Assembly (NCBI GenBank): GCA_965223405.1
Contig: CBDCWO010000006.1
Location: 2,542,001 to 2,606,000 of the forward strand
Direction of reading: 5' to 3'
Source of the DNA: CBDCWO01 sp965223405
Lineage (GTDB): Bacteria > Bacteroidota > Bacteroidia > Chitinophagales > Saprospiraceae
DNA: 64,000 nt
Both the position numbers and the translations under genes were made by a program. Within the stretch, counting starts at the first letter, position 1, and every line of letters begins with the position of its first letter. The notes below the pieces were generated by a model. It had not been told where the DNA came from. It searched no databases and saw only the letters and a list, made by a program, of their open reading frames with translations. Of this stretch, positions 9,537 through 19,852 are shown one piece after another.

Positions 9537-12500
9537 ATGAAGGTTGTTCTGTTACTTATTCTTTCAAGCTTCTGTTTGGTACTTCATGCACAAACTCCGG
9601 ATTGGGAAAATCCAAAAATGTTCAATCAGAACAAAGAAACTCCCCATGCTACTCTGATGCCCTTTAAAGATGAATCTTCAGCCCTTCAGAAACAACGAAA
9701 ACAGTCCATTTATTATCAAAGCTTGAATGGCATCTGGAAATTTAATTGGGTGCGCAGGCCTGCTGACAGACCGATTAATTTTTTTGAGGATAATTTTGAT
9801 GTATCCGAATGGAAAGACATAAAAGTACCTTCAAATTGGGAATTAGAGGGATACGGAATTCCTATTTATGTTAACCATCCCTACGAATTTGCCGATGCGC
9901 GCAGTCCGATTACCGAACTACAAAATGGCCCGGAACCACCTCGGATACCCAAAGATTATAATCCGGTAGGATCTTACAAACGTTATTTCGAGATTCCCGA
10001 ATCATGGCAAGACCGACAGGTGTTTATTTGTTTTGGAGCAGTAAAGTCGGCCATGTATTTATGGATAAACGGCACCAAGGTAGGTTATAGCCAAGGAAGT
10101 AAGACCCCCACCGAATGGAACATTACCTCATATTTGAGAAAAGGTGAAAATTCAGTAGCAGTGGAAGTATACCGGTGGTCCGATGGGTCCTACCTAGAAT
10201 GTCAGGACTTTTGGCGCATAAGCGGCATAGAACGGGATGTGTATTTATATTCCTCTCCTCAAGTTCGAATTAGAGATTATTTTGTCAACGCCAGCCTCGA
10301 TTCTAAATATGAAAATGGGGACCTGAATTTAGAAGTTGACTTAATGAACCATAATTCAAAGTTACAGTCTGAAAAGGTCGAAGTATCGTATAAATTACTG
10401 GATTCCTATCGAAATCTGATTGCCACAGATCATAGTACCATTTCTTTTGATCAACAACAAACCCAAAAAGTAAGATTTCGAAAGCAAGTAACCTATCCGG
10501 AAAAATGGTCCGCAGAGACTCCTCATCTGTATACGCTACTCATTCTATTAAGAGAAGAGAGCGGCACGGTGATGGAAGTGGTTAAATCACAAATCGGATT
10601 TAGAAAAGTTGAAATCATTGATGAAGTCTTTCACATCAATGGAGTCCAAGTGTTAATCAAAGGGGTAAATCGCCACGAACATGATCAATACCGGGGACAT
10701 GTAATCAGCGAAGAAGCGATGATCAAGGAGATTAAATTGATGAAGCAGTTTAATATTAATGCAGTGCGAACAAGTCACTATCCCCACGATGAAAGATTCT
10801 ATGAGTTGTGTGATCAGTATGGTTTGTATGTGACCGATGAAGCAAACATCGAATCACATGGTATGTATTATGGTGAAAAATCGTTGGCTAAAAAGCCATT
10901 GTGGGAATCAGCTCACCTAGATCGCATCCAACGTATGGTGGAAAGGGATAAAAATCATCCCTCTGTTATTGTATGGTCGATGGGAAATGAGGCCGGAGAT
11001 GGAGTCAACTTTACGGCTGCTTATCAGTGGATCAAAATGAGGGATCCTTCACGTCCGATTCACTATGAAAGAGCGTTAATGAACGAGAATACAGATATCT
11101 ATTGTCCTCAATACCCGGGGGTCAATCGATTAAAGCAGTTTGCCGCTAAAAAGCAATCCAAACCTATGATTATCAGTGAGTATTCCCATGCCATGGGCAA
11201 CAGTAATGGTAATTTGGTCGATCTATGGGAGATCATATACGATGAGAATAATGTGCAATTACAGGGTGGATTTATCTGGGATTGGATTGATCAGGCGTTT
11301 GTAAAGTTTGATGAAAAAGGAAATGCGTTTTGGACGTATGGGGGAGACTATGGCCCTCCCGGTACACCCAGTGACAATAACTTTTTGTGCAATGGAATTA
11401 TTTCAGCTGACTATACACCCCATCCAGCCTTATGGGAAGTGAAATATGCTTATCAAAACGTCCGAATTTATAACGAAGATTTGTCGGCAGGTAAAATTAG
11501 GATCCGAAATGTTCACGATTTTAAGGATTTGAGTGATTATAACATTCAATGGACGATATCTGGAAATGGAGTGATTTTGAAAAGAGGAGTATTGGCCGAG
11601 GTTGCAATAAAGGCGCATCAATCTAAGGTGGTAAACCTGAATCTGCCTAAGATTACACCAGAGCCCGGAGTGGAGTACTTTTTGGATTTTTCCGTTACCT
11701 TGAACCAAGACCTACCTTTTCGAAAGCAGGGATTTGAAGTTGCTCATGAACAGTTTAAATTGCCTTGGGTGACTCCGCAAGAGGATAAAGCCGTCTCTAT
11801 CTCAAAATTGAAAATAGTGAAGGATGAGATGGGCCCGATAATCATTGGAGACAATTTTAAGATTCAGTTTAACCAGCAGGATGGTTCCATCAAAACCTAT
11901 GAGATGAATGGTTACTCCCTATTGCAACACGGACCGGAAATCAACTTTTGGCGTCCACCCAATGATAATGATAAAGGGAGCCGAATGATTGATCGTTTGG
12001 GAATCTGGCGTCATGTTTCCAACAGTGCTGAAATGATCGATATGAAATGGGAGCAAAAGTCAGATAATCTGGTCGCCATTTCGGTAAGCTACAATTTGGA
12101 CACAATTCAATCCAAAAACCTGGTTAAATATAATATCTATGGAGATGGAAAAATTGTAGTCGAGAGTAGCCTTTTACTAGGAAAAGAAGATTTGCCCTTG
12201 ATACCCCGAATCGGGTTGCGGATGGAACTTCCCGTAAATTTTGATAATCTGAAATATTTCGGTAGAGGACCCCAGGAAAATTACATCGACCGTAACCATA
12301 GTGCTTTTGTAGGTTTATATAAAGGCAAGGTGGCTGACCAATATTTCAACTATGTCCGCCCTCAGGAAAATGGTTATAAGACAGAAGTCCGTTGGTTGGA
12401 ACTAAGAAATGAAAACCAGATCGGCCTGCGGATTACGGGTGCAGAAAATATTGGATTTTCAGCCCTTCACAATCCACTGGAAGACTTTGATCAAATTACT

Positions 12501-12677
12501 CATCAGGACTATCGACACACCAATGATATTGTGAAGAAGGATGGTGTATTTTTGTTGGTTGATCATAAAATGATGGGGGTTGCCGGTGATAATTCCTGGG
12601 GAGCCAGACCTTACCCGGAATATTCGATTAAAGCTCAGGATTATCAGTTTAAGTTTTCCATTGAGCCTGTGTTTTGA
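9537..12677 (+). CDS. GH2 beta-galactosidase, LacZ type, exported
   Basis: A 1046-residue protein with a signal peptide (residues 1-19, cut after LHA). Domains in order: sugar-binding jelly roll (~45-235), immunoglobulin-like domain (~240-355), TIM barrel (~357-650), a second Ig-like domain and the beta-galactosidase small-chain domain (~760-1045). The acid/base is Glu485 in Gly-Asn-Glu-Ala-Gly and the nucleophile is Glu548 in Ile-Ser-Glu-Tyr-Ser-His-Ala-Met-Gly-Asn, matching Glu461 and Glu537 of E. coli LacZ. The Asp-Glu-Ala-Asn-Ile-Glu-Ser-His-Gly metal-binding segment precedes them near residue 435. Length is normal for LacZ. The signal peptide points to periplasmic cleavage of oligosaccharides, together with the GH95-like enzyme upstream. 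Confidence 0.9.
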   Translation: MKVVLLLILSSFCLVLHAQTPDWENPKMFNQNKETPHATLMPFKDESSALQKQRKQSIYYQSLNGIWKFNWVRRPADRPINFFEDNFDVSEWKDIKVPSNWELEGYGIPIYVNHPYEFADARSPITELQNGPEPPRIPKDYNPVGSYKRYFEIPESWQDRQVFICFGAVKSAMYLWINGTKVGYSQGSKTPTEWNITSYLRKGENSVAVEVYRWSDGSYLECQDFWRISGIERDVYLYSSPQVRIRDYFVNASLDSKYENGDLNLEVDLMNHNSKLQSEKVEVSYKLLDSYRNLIATDHSTISFDQQQTQKVRFRKQVTYPEKWSAETPHLYTLLILLREESGTVMEVVKSQIGFRKVEIIDEVFHINGVQVLIKGVNRHEHDQYRGHVISEEAMIKEIKLMKQFNINAVRTSHYPHDERFYELCDQYGLYVTDEANIESHGMYYGEKSLAKKPLWESAHLDRIQRMVERDKNHPSVIVWSMGNEAGDGVNFTAAYQWIKMRDPSRPIHYERALMNENTDIYCPQYPGVNRLKQFAAKKQSKPMIISEYSHAMGNSNGNLVDLWEIIYDENNVQLQGGFIWDWIDQAFVKFDEKGNAFWTYGGDYGPPGTPSDNNFLCNGIISADYTPHPALWEVKYAYQNVRIYNEDLSAGKIRIRNVHDFKDLSDYNIQWTISGNGVILKRGVLAEVAIKAHQSKVVNLNLPKITPEPGVEYFLDFSVTLNQDLPFRKQGFEVAHEQFKLPWVTPQEDKAVSISKLKIVKDEMGPIIIGDNFKIQFNQQDGSIKTYEMNGYSLLQHGPEINFWRPPNDNDKGSRMIDRLGIWRHVSNSAEMIDMKWEQKSDNLVAISVSYNLDTIQSKNLVKYNIYGDGKIVVESSLLLGKEDLPLIPRIGLRMELPVNFDNLKYFGRGPQENYIDRNHSAFVGLYKGKVADQYFNYVRPQENGYKTEVRWLELRNENQIGLRITGAENIGFSALHNPLEDFDQITHQDYRHTNDIVKKDGVFLLVDHKMMGVAGDNSWGARPYPEYSIKAQDYQFKFSIEPVF

Positions 12678-12724
12678 TGAGTTGGTTAAATGGTCTATCG
12701 ATTAACATTCCTTACCCTTGAAAC

Positions 12725-13894
12725 CTATGTTAGAGAAAGCGAATGACTTCTTCGATATTGGGTTGGCGTTTTTCCCGTATATTTCTTGAATACCGTGTTG
12801 AAAGAAGATTTGGAATTGAATCCGACTTTGTACAAAATTTCTAAAACCGTAAGATCCTTTTCTTCCGGATCCCGCAGGAAGTCCATAGCCTTTTTTATGC
12901 GGTACTCATTCACAAAGTCGAAGAAGTGTTTGTTGAGTTTGTGATTTATCAACAAGGAAAGGTCCCGATCATTCATATTTAGCTGCTTGCTTAACTGGCG
13001 CATAGTCAAAGAGGGATCAAGGTAGGGTTCGTGAGTATCCATGTGTGCTTTGATCAGATTTATTTGAATTTTGTCTTCTTCTCCTATAATCATAGGTTGT
13101 GCTCCAGTTGAGTCATCACCCTTGGATTTCAGTTGACCGTTCCTTTCTCCCTCCGTAGTCTCCTGGAATTCCTCAAATAAATTTTTATGTTTGAATGCTT
13201 GAAAGCTAACAAAATAAATAAACAAAACCACGAATCCCCAGGTTGCCAAAATGATATTTTCTCCACCCTGGCGTCCAAGAATAATCCGCAACAATTCGGC
13301 CCCCCATAGTAAGGCCATGGGAATGATGGCAAATATAAAACGCCACAACCATGCTATATTCAACATCCCATAATCGGAGTATTCTTCGAGGACAACTTTC
13401 TTATAAAGTCTCATTTCTATAATCGTAATGATTAACACCGCAATCACAAGTAGAAAGGCATAGTATTGGTGTCCCATAAAGACAATTTCAAGAGGTCCAT
13501 ATCCAAACAATTCTTCGATTTTCATTTTTTTGAATACGTACAAAAGGATATTAAAGACAGTGATACCCAGGATCGCAAAAGCGAAGAGATAATGAACTTT
13601 TAAAAATGACCGGTAGATCTTACTACGTCCTATTTTTTCCATGATATAATGGAAAAACAACAACGGGAAGAATAATTTTACTTCGGGAAACGAAAAATAA
13701 TAGCCGGTTGAATACCCGGCAATATGATCAAAAGGGGAAAAATTATTGATTGCTTCGACAATCAAGGCCATTAAAAAAAACCCCAATAAACGATTGGCTA
13801 AGCTGTTGTGTTTTTTTGAAAATAAATAGAGTACTGTTAGTAAAACTCCCTGAATGATCGCAGCCCATACCAATGTCGAAATTATTCTTTCCAT
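12725..13894 (-). CDS. Membrane-anchored AraC-family transcriptional regulator
   Basis: A 389-residue protein. Roughly seven hydrophobic segments occupy residues 5-240, followed by a cytoplasmic linker with Glu/Lys-rich sequence. A C-terminal AraC helix-turn-helix pair spans about 285-385 (LTMRQLSKQLNMNDRDLSLL, then ILYKVGFNSKSSFNTVFKKY and PTQYRR). This architecture is common in Bacteroidota. The sensed signal and the target genes are unknown. It converges on the GH2 gene, with the two stops 47 bp apart, and could regulate it, but nothing in the sequence proves this. Confidence 0.85.
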   Translation of the reverse strand: MERIISTLVWAAIIQGVLLTVLYLFSKKHNSLANRLLGFFLMALIVEAINNFSPFDHIAGYSTGYYFSFPEVKLFFPLLFFHYIMEKIGRSKIYRSFLKVHYLFAFAILGITVFNILLYVFKKMKIEELFGYGPLEIVFMGHQYYAFLLVIAVLIITIIEMRLYKKVVLEEYSDYGMLNIAWLWRFIFAIIPMALLWGAELLRIILGRQGGENIILATWGFVVLFIYFVSFQAFKHKNLFEEFQETTEGERNGQLKSKGDDSTGAQPMIIGEEDKIQINLIKAHMDTHEPYLDPSLTMRQLSKQLNMNDRDLSLLINHKLNKHFFDFVNEYRIKKAMDFLRDPEEKDLTVLEILYKVGFNSKSSFNTVFKKYTGKTPTQYRRSHSLSLT

Positions 13895-13986
13895 TCAACC
13901 TATACTTTCCACTTACCAAAATCAGTATAATCCGAGATTATTTGATTGTCTTTATCCTGTGTAGTGATAAATACCGGCATACTATT

Positions 13987-15939
13987 TTAGTTAAAAGTAA
14001 GTTCTAAAATATTTTCAAGGCCCATTTTATTCATCAGCTGTGTAAATCTTGGATCAGATCGTAAAGAGTCAAATTGAGGTGGAATAGTAATGTATATTAG
14101 ATTTCCATCTCGATCTTGATATGCTTTCTCGAGCCAATCAAAGGTCTGATCTTTTTCTCCCAAACCATGATAGATAGTAGCTATCCAAACCGAGGTTACA
14201 TAACCTTTTTTTGAACGCTTCATTAGATCCTGTAGTTTAATGTTTGCTTCTTCTTTTTGTCCGGAAAGTGCGAAATAAAAACCTAAAACTCCAATATTGG
14301 CTACGGCGTTTGCACCTAAATCAATCATTTTCTTTCCGGCCAGCAGCGCTTCTTTATATTTTTTTTGTTGTCCCAACGAATCCATTAAACCTAGGTAACC
14401 CATTGGGAATTCTGGTATTCGTACTGTGAATTCCTGAAAATATTTGACTGAACTCTCAAAATCGCGCTGGTACATATATATATACCCTTTCCTTAATAAA
14501 ATTAAAAGATTAAGCGGATCCAGTTTACGAGCTTCCTCTAACGAGGTCATCGCGTTGTCAAAATCTCCTTCCATAAAAGACCAATAAAATTCAAACCACT
14601 GATGGGCACTGGAGGAGTTAGGATTTAATTCCAGAGCTTTTTGAAAGTACAAAAGAGTAGATTTACGATCCCAATCATAAAACATCGAAACTAACGCTAA
14701 AGAAACATAGGACTCTGCTAAAGAGGGGTTCAGGTCCAGTGATTTAATGGCTGCAGCCCTTGCTTTTGGCATGGCATCAGAAGATGGTAAAACGTCGAAA
14801 CCTGTAGAAAGGAGGGTGTAAGCTTCGGCCAAAGAGGAATAGGCAAGGCTTAGAGTCGGATCTTCTGAAATGGATAATTTGTAATATTCAATGGCCTTGT
14901 AAATTTGTACCGGATTAAATTTGTTTAAGTGATATCTACCTTTTAAATAATTATCATATGCCACTACATTAGCCGTGTTCCGGTCCTGATGGTGGGGCAT
15001 TTGTACTGAAATCGTTGATTTTAAATGAGCGACAATTTGGGTCGTAATTTCATCCTGAATAGCAAATATGTCCTCCATCTTTCGATCGTATTTTTCAGAC
15101 CATAGATGGTAACCGTCTTCCACTTTAATCAATTGTACGGTAATCCGCAATCGATCACCGGATTTTCGAACGCTACCTTCAACCAATAGGCTTACATTTA
15201 ATTTTTTGCCTATCTCTCGTATATCCCTTTTATCTCCTTTAAATGCAAAGGAAGAGGTTCGTGCCACTACATTGAGATTTCTGACTTTTGTTAAAGCATT
15301 GATCAATTCTTCAGACATCCCATCGCAGAAGTATTCTTGCTCCGGATAAGGACTCATGTTGGAAAAGGGCAATACCGCAATCGAATTCTCCTTAAGCACT
15401 TTGAGATTGATTGATAATTCAAGATCAGATTCTTTTTTCTCCAGCAATACGGAATAGATGTTTACCGGATGACTGATATTCTTTAAGCTTTTTACCCCTA
15501 TAAATTTGGTAATAATGTCGGGTTTGTTTTCGATATCCTCCTGAACTCTGGATGATATGTAAATATTGCCGGGTTCTGCTAAAGACTCTATTCTGGAAGC
15601 GATATTGACCGAATCACCAAATGCATCATTATCGCGGATGATTATCTCACCAATATGGATCCCAATCCGGATGTCTAGATCATGAGTCTGGCATTCGCTC
15701 ATAATTTCTTTTGCACAACACACGGCATCGTAAGCGCTGTTGAAGAGGATCAAATTACCGTCTCCCATTTCTTTCACCAATTCCCCCTCGTACTTGCCGA
15801 TAGCGGATCTGTGAATAGTCTGATTATTGCCCAGTTGCTCCAGAGCCAATGCCTCGCTTGTCGACATCAAAGCAGAATAGCCAACTATATCGCTAAACAT
15901 GATGGCTGCCAGTTTTCTCGATGGAGTCATATTGCCCAT
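13987..15939 (-). CDS. Class III adenylate/guanylate cyclase domain with TolB-like and TPR domains
   Basis: About 650 residues from the chosen start. The frame is open 33 codons further upstream to 16038, but that extension looks unlike coding sequence, and the cyclase domain begins within a few residues of the Met at 15939 or 15930. Class III cyclase domain at residues ~4-165 (Ala-Ile-Met-Phe-Ser-Asp-Ile-Val-Gly-Tyr-Ser with the first metal aspartate, then GDGNLILF and GDSVNIASRIE). A TolB-like nucleotide-associated segment (~180-310, with IAVLPFSNMSP and FCDGMSEELI) follows, then TPR helices (~330-640). No membrane segment is visible. It probably makes a cyclic nucleotide in the cytosol, or is a degenerate sensor. 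Confidence 0.85.
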   Translation of the reverse strand: MGNMTPSRKLAAIMFSDIVGYSALMSTSEALALEQLGNNQTIHRSAIGKYEGELVKEMGDGNLILFNSAYDAVCCAKEIMSECQTHDLDIRIGIHIGEIIIRDNDAFGDSVNIASRIESLAEPGNIYISSRVQEDIENKPDIITKFIGVKSLKNISHPVNIYSVLLEKKESDLELSINLKVLKENSIAVLPFSNMSPYPEQEYFCDGMSEELINALTKVRNLNVVARTSSFAFKGDKRDIREIGKKLNVSLLVEGSVRKSGDRLRITVQLIKVEDGYHLWSEKYDRKMEDIFAIQDEITTQIVAHLKSTISVQMPHHQDRNTANVVAYDNYLKGRYHLNKFNPVQIYKAIEYYKLSISEDPTLSLAYSSLAEAYTLLSTGFDVLPSSDAMPKARAAAIKSLDLNPSLAESYVSLALVSMFYDWDRKSTLLYFQKALELNPNSSSAHQWFEFYWSFMEGDFDNAMTSLEEARKLDPLNLLILLRKGYIYMYQRDFESSVKYFQEFTVRIPEFPMGYLGLMDSLGQQKKYKEALLAGKKMIDLGANAVANIGVLGFYFALSGQKEEANIKLQDLMKRSKKGYVTSVWIATIYHGLGEKDQTFDWLEKAYQDRDGNLIYITIPPQFDSLRSDPRFTQLMNKMGLENILELTFN

Positions 15940-16117
15940 TTGAAAGTACATTAAAGATAAATTTAATTGTTGTGTGATCAAAGGACAGCACGACATTCGA
16001 TCATGTGGCCCAATTGATTTCGGCAAAAGAAATCTCAATAAATAGTAAATTCATGGGTTTTTTACACCCACATTGCTATAGAACTCCTATTTTTAAGAAA
16101 TCCGAAAATTAATTTCT

Positions 16118-18763
16118 ATGCGAATATCAATGCTACTGTTGTTATCTATCTTTTTGCTTTTCTGTTGTTCTGGTGATGATCAAGTTGACGAATTATCAAA
16201 TTGGGGAGTTTCCAGTTTGGGGACTAAAGCTACTTATGGAGGATATGACCAATATGAATGGGAAATTACTCACGATCCTTCTACCGGACTTATCCCTTAT
16301 GATCGATTGTATTATTCCAATCAGCAGCTTGTTTCCAAATCGGTAAGTAAAAGCAATCTTCGCAATCAGAGTGATTCGTGGGAGCCACGGGGCCCGGCCA
16401 ATATTGGAGGTAGAACACGTGCTGTACTAATAGATGTCAACGACCCAACCGGAAATACGGTTTATGCAGGCAGTACCTCGGGAGGCCTATTTAAATCAAC
16501 ATCGTTCAAGACAGATAATCCAGCCTGGAAACCAGTCGGTGGTATACAAGATAATCTTGCTATTTCAGCCATTATCCAAGATAGTAAGAATCCACAAAAT
16601 ATCTATATAGGTACTGGAGTAGGATGGGGAGGACAAAATGATTCCAGAGGTTTTGGTATTTGGAAAACAGAAGATGGAGGAGTTTCTTGGAGGCATTTGG
16701 ATGAAAACAGAGAACCTGCATTTTGGTATGTATTGGATCTGGTGATGGACTTGCATGGTAATCTCTATGCTTCTACCCAAAATAATGGTGTACAAAAATC
16801 TGAAGATGGTGGAACAACCTGGAAAATGGTATTAGGAGAAACCATAGGCAATAGCGATACGGATTATGGTGGAGATCTGGAGATCGGAACCGATGGGGAT
16901 ATCTACGCCAGTGTTGGTATCATCGAAGGAGGATCAGTATATAAAGCTGATTCCAAAGAACATGGAACCAACGTAGGTAATCCAAACTCCTGGCAAGAAA
17001 TTACTCCTAATGGCGATTTCAGGCGAATTGAAATAGCCGTTGCCAATTCGGACTCAGAACGAATCTATCTGTTATGTGCCGATGAATCCAGACTTAGGGT
17101 TTCCAATATGTACAGAAGTAAGGATGGAGGTAATTCCTGGCAATCGATTCCGGTTCCCACTCGTACGGTTACGAATTCCGGTGTTCCTTTTTCCGGTAAT
17201 GTAGCATGGTTTGCACTGATCGCAAAGGTTGATCCTAACAATGAAGATGTCCTTTACATCGGAGGTATCGATCTGATCAGATCTTCGGATGGAGGGGAGA
17301 ATTGGGTTCCTATTTCCAACGAATATCCAAATGAAGCCGCAGGATATACCGGACGCAGAGTAGTCCATACCGATCAGCACGAAATCTTGTTCTATCCAGG
17401 CAGCTCTAAAGAGGTCATTATTGCTAATGATGGTGGTATTTACCACTCTGTCAATGTGGACGATCAAGTACCCTTATTTGATCAGAAAAATCAAAATTAC
17501 AACACGACTCAATTTTACTCATGTGACCTTTTCCCCCAAGAAGATATTTATATTGGCGGTTCACAGGATAACGGAAATTGGGCCATTATTGGAAGCGATC
17601 TGGATCCGGAGCAAGTATTCTTTTTAGGAGGTGGAGATGGAACTTATGTACACGTAAATCAAAAGAACAATTTGTTTTTTACCATTGCTGCCACCGGAAT
17701 TGACCTTGCTGTTTCAGTAGATGGTGGAGCGAGCTATATCACTTTCAGCTTACCGGGAAGAGGTGCTTTTATTAATCCCTATGTGCTGGACGATGATACG
17801 GAAATCATCTATGGAGCTTTTGAGGATGACAAGTATTTTGTCATTTCCGATGTCATCAACCAAAAAACTATTGACTCCGTCCATGTTCCGGAGTTTAGAG
17901 GAAGCCAGATTAGTGCGTTAACTCCCGATCCAGCCGTCGCAAACCGTCTCTGGGTGGGAGTAAGACGTTATATTGATGCTGAAGGATTTTGGCAGGGTCG
18001 ATCCGGTGTATTTAGAATCGACAATGCACATACCAAAACACCCATGGTAAAGGAATTTTCTGATCCGAGCTGGGACAAATCTCTAGCACCACGCAATATT
18101 TTTATTGACCATAATGATTCGGATTATATGCTATTAACCTTTTCTAATTGGGGAAGTCCTAATGTGTGGATTACCACCGATGGAGCTGAGAATTGGTTAA
18201 ATATTGATGGTGACTTACCTGATATGCCGGTCCGTTGGGGAATGATAAATCCTTTGAATAACGAAGAATTGATCATTGCAACCGAATTGGGCGTTCTCAG
18301 TAGTGAAGTATTAGATTTTCAGAATATTGGAAATCCCGATGTACAACGAATTAATCCAGGATATGAAAATGGAACAAAGTGGGTTAAATACCGTGATGGT
18401 ATGCCAAACCTAAGGGTAAATATGCTGGCGTGGAGCTATAACGGGCACCGTTTAGTTGCTGGAACCTGGGGTCAGGGAATATTCTATACGAAATACAGTG
18501 GTCCGGATCTGTCTTCTGTCACAGTACAGGAAATACAGGGAATATCCATTTTTCCCAATCCGGTTCGAACGAATATTACCATTTCGGGAATGGAAGTGGC
18601 TCTGGAATATTATTACAAAGTGTATAACATACATGGTAGCTTAATAACTCAAGGTAAAAGTTCAGTCATACCGGCTGTAAATTGGGAACAAGGGAATTAT
18701 TTGGTAGAGATAGGTATAGTTTCAAAAGGATTAAGAAATATTTATAGAGTGATCAAACTATAG
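16118..18763 (+). CDS. Large BNR/sortilin-like beta-propeller lipoprotein with T9SS sorting domain
   Basis: An 881-residue protein. The N-terminal hydrophobic stretch ends in Leu-Leu-Phe-Cys-Cys-Ser-Gly-Asp-Asp, a likely lipobox. The body contains many Ser-x-Asp-Gly-Gly-x-x-Trp motifs (for example KTEDGGVSWRHL, KSEDGGTTWKMV, SSDGGENWVPI), the Asp-box/BNR pattern of sialidase and VPS10/sortilin-like propellers. The last ~85 residues look like a type A T9SS sorting domain (IFPNPVRTN ... QGNYLVEIG). A propeller surface protein of this type usually binds or degrades glycans or peptides. No catalytic residues can be assigned by eye. Having a lipobox together with a T9SS tail is unusual. Confidence 0.8.
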   Translation: MRISMLLLLSIFLLFCCSGDDQVDELSNWGVSSLGTKATYGGYDQYEWEITHDPSTGLIPYDRLYYSNQQLVSKSVSKSNLRNQSDSWEPRGPANIGGRTRAVLIDVNDPTGNTVYAGSTSGGLFKSTSFKTDNPAWKPVGGIQDNLAISAIIQDSKNPQNIYIGTGVGWGGQNDSRGFGIWKTEDGGVSWRHLDENREPAFWYVLDLVMDLHGNLYASTQNNGVQKSEDGGTTWKMVLGETIGNSDTDYGGDLEIGTDGDIYASVGIIEGGSVYKADSKEHGTNVGNPNSWQEITPNGDFRRIEIAVANSDSERIYLLCADESRLRVSNMYRSKDGGNSWQSIPVPTRTVTNSGVPFSGNVAWFALIAKVDPNNEDVLYIGGIDLIRSSDGGENWVPISNEYPNEAAGYTGRRVVHTDQHEILFYPGSSKEVIIANDGGIYHSVNVDDQVPLFDQKNQNYNTTQFYSCDLFPQEDIYIGGSQDNGNWAIIGSDLDPEQVFFLGGGDGTYVHVNQKNNLFFTIAATGIDLAVSVDGGASYITFSLPGRGAFINPYVLDDDTEIIYGAFEDDKYFVISDVINQKTIDSVHVPEFRGSQISALTPDPAVANRLWVGVRRYIDAEGFWQGRSGVFRIDNAHTKTPMVKEFSDPSWDKSLAPRNIFIDHNDSDYMLLTFSNWGSPNVWITTDGAENWLNIDGDLPDMPVRWGMINPLNNEELIIATELGVLSSEVLDFQNIGNPDVQRINPGYENGTKWVKYRDGMPNLRVNMLAWSYNGHRLVAGTWGQGIFYTKYSGPDLSSVTVQEIQGISIFPNPVRTNITISGMEVALEYYYKVYNIHGSLITQGKSSVIPAVNWEQGNYLVEIGIVSKGLRNIYRVIKL

Positions 18764-18844
18764 AATTTTAGATATGTAATCTCAGTTACAAAGTATATTT
18801 AAGCTTTTGATTATCCTTGTGCTTTTATATTAACCATGTTTGTT

Positions 18845-19246
18845 ATGAAAAGAATACCATATTTCTTACTTATACTTAGTCTGGTTTTAGGGAGCTGTCA
18901 TAGTCATTCTGATACCGGAGAAATCGGATTGAATAACGGTGAAAAATGGCAAGTGAACACCGAGATGATGCCTCCAATTGAAGCTTCGAAAAGTTTGGTT
19001 TTGGAATTTGCAGGTGAAAACTTGGAGGATTACCAAAAACTAGGAGCCAATCTAAATGAAAAGATTCAAGATCTTATTTCCAGTTGTACCATGAAAGGGA
19101 AAGGTCATGATGAATTGCATAAATGGCTGCATCCTTACATGAAATTGGTTGAGGAATTATCAAAAGCCAGTGAAACGAGTGAAGCCAAACTTGTGGTTGC
19201 AAAAATTGAGAACTCCTTCACTACTTTTAATCGATATTTTCAATAA
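18845..19246 (+). CDS. Small conserved lipoprotein of unknown function
   Basis: 133 residues from the Met-Lys-Arg start, preferred over the Met three codons upstream because it begins a normal lipoprotein signal ending in Leu-Gly-Ser-Cys. The mature part is mostly helical, with Gly-Glu-Lys-Trp-x-Val-Asn near the start and a CTMKGKGHDELHKWLHPYMKLVEEL segment in the second half. This pattern recurs in short Bacteroidota lipoproteins of unknown role. The His-rich His-x-x-Leu-His-x-x-Leu-His segment might bind metal, but that is a guess. It lies 81 bp after the propeller gene on the same strand and may share its transcript. Confidence 0.7.
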   Translation: MKRIPYFLLILSLVLGSCHSHSDTGEIGLNNGEKWQVNTEMMPPIEASKSLVLEFAGENLEDYQKLGANLNEKIQDLISSCTMKGKGHDELHKWLHPYMKLVEELSKASETSEAKLVVAKIENSFTTFNRYFQ

Positions 19247-19605
19247 ACTCAGGCATTAATATAGATAGAAATCCTGTGGATTATCCCAATTAGGGTTTGC
19301 TGATTTCTATAAAAATCTAGTATAAATATCTGTTTATCAGTTTGATATGTTGATGACAAATTAATGATTTATTGCAATAGCTGCAGGTATTGGTAATTTT
19401 GGTGTCAAAACCTTTGCAGTTATGATGCGATATTACACCTGCTAACCAGCTTACCCTTGAAGGATTCAAACATCCATTTGATCAAGTACCGACTTTATTT
19501 CTAATGTGTAAAAACCCAAAACTTCTAAATACAGATCAGTTTAATTGAACATGTAATTTCTTGCAAATCATATATACCTTTTGATCGCCTCATGCCGGCT
19601 GGGCA

Positions 19606-19636
19606 CTTACTTTTTTCCAACCATGAAAAAAGTAAG
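19606..19636. repeat. Perfect inverted repeat, 12-bp arms
   Basis: Arms CTTACTTTTTTC and GAAAAAAGTAAG around a 7-nt loop. This kind of hairpin, built around an ACTTTTTT word, recurs in intergenic regions of Bacteroidota, so it may be one copy of a genome-wide repeat. Only one copy is seen in this window. Confidence 0.6.
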
Positions 19637-19829
19637 CAAAAAAATCTCCGCTGTACTGAAATGGCTAAATTGATTAAGCATTCCCTAAAATCAAAAAACT
19701 CGGCCTTTTATGCACTCATGTATACTTTAAATGGCAAATTTCCAGACCTCATTAATCTTCATGGGCTTAAAATTACCTCTCTGTTCAGTGCATAACGGCC
19801 TCAAACACTTTTGATTTTTTAACGCTTTG

Positions 19830-19852
19830 TCTGCCGAAGCACCGAAGGCAGA
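19830..19852. repeat. Small hairpin with TCTGCC/GGCAGA arms
   Basis: Six-base arms around an 11-nt loop rich in GAAG/CGAA. It sits 194 bp after the 12-bp inverted repeat in the same gene-free region and is probably part of the same type of intergenic repeat. Confidence 0.4.

Noticed and set aside
19592..19795. 67-codon open frame in the gene-free region
   Set aside because: It runs through a perfect inverted repeat, has no signal, domain or neighbour support, and its composition looks non-coding.
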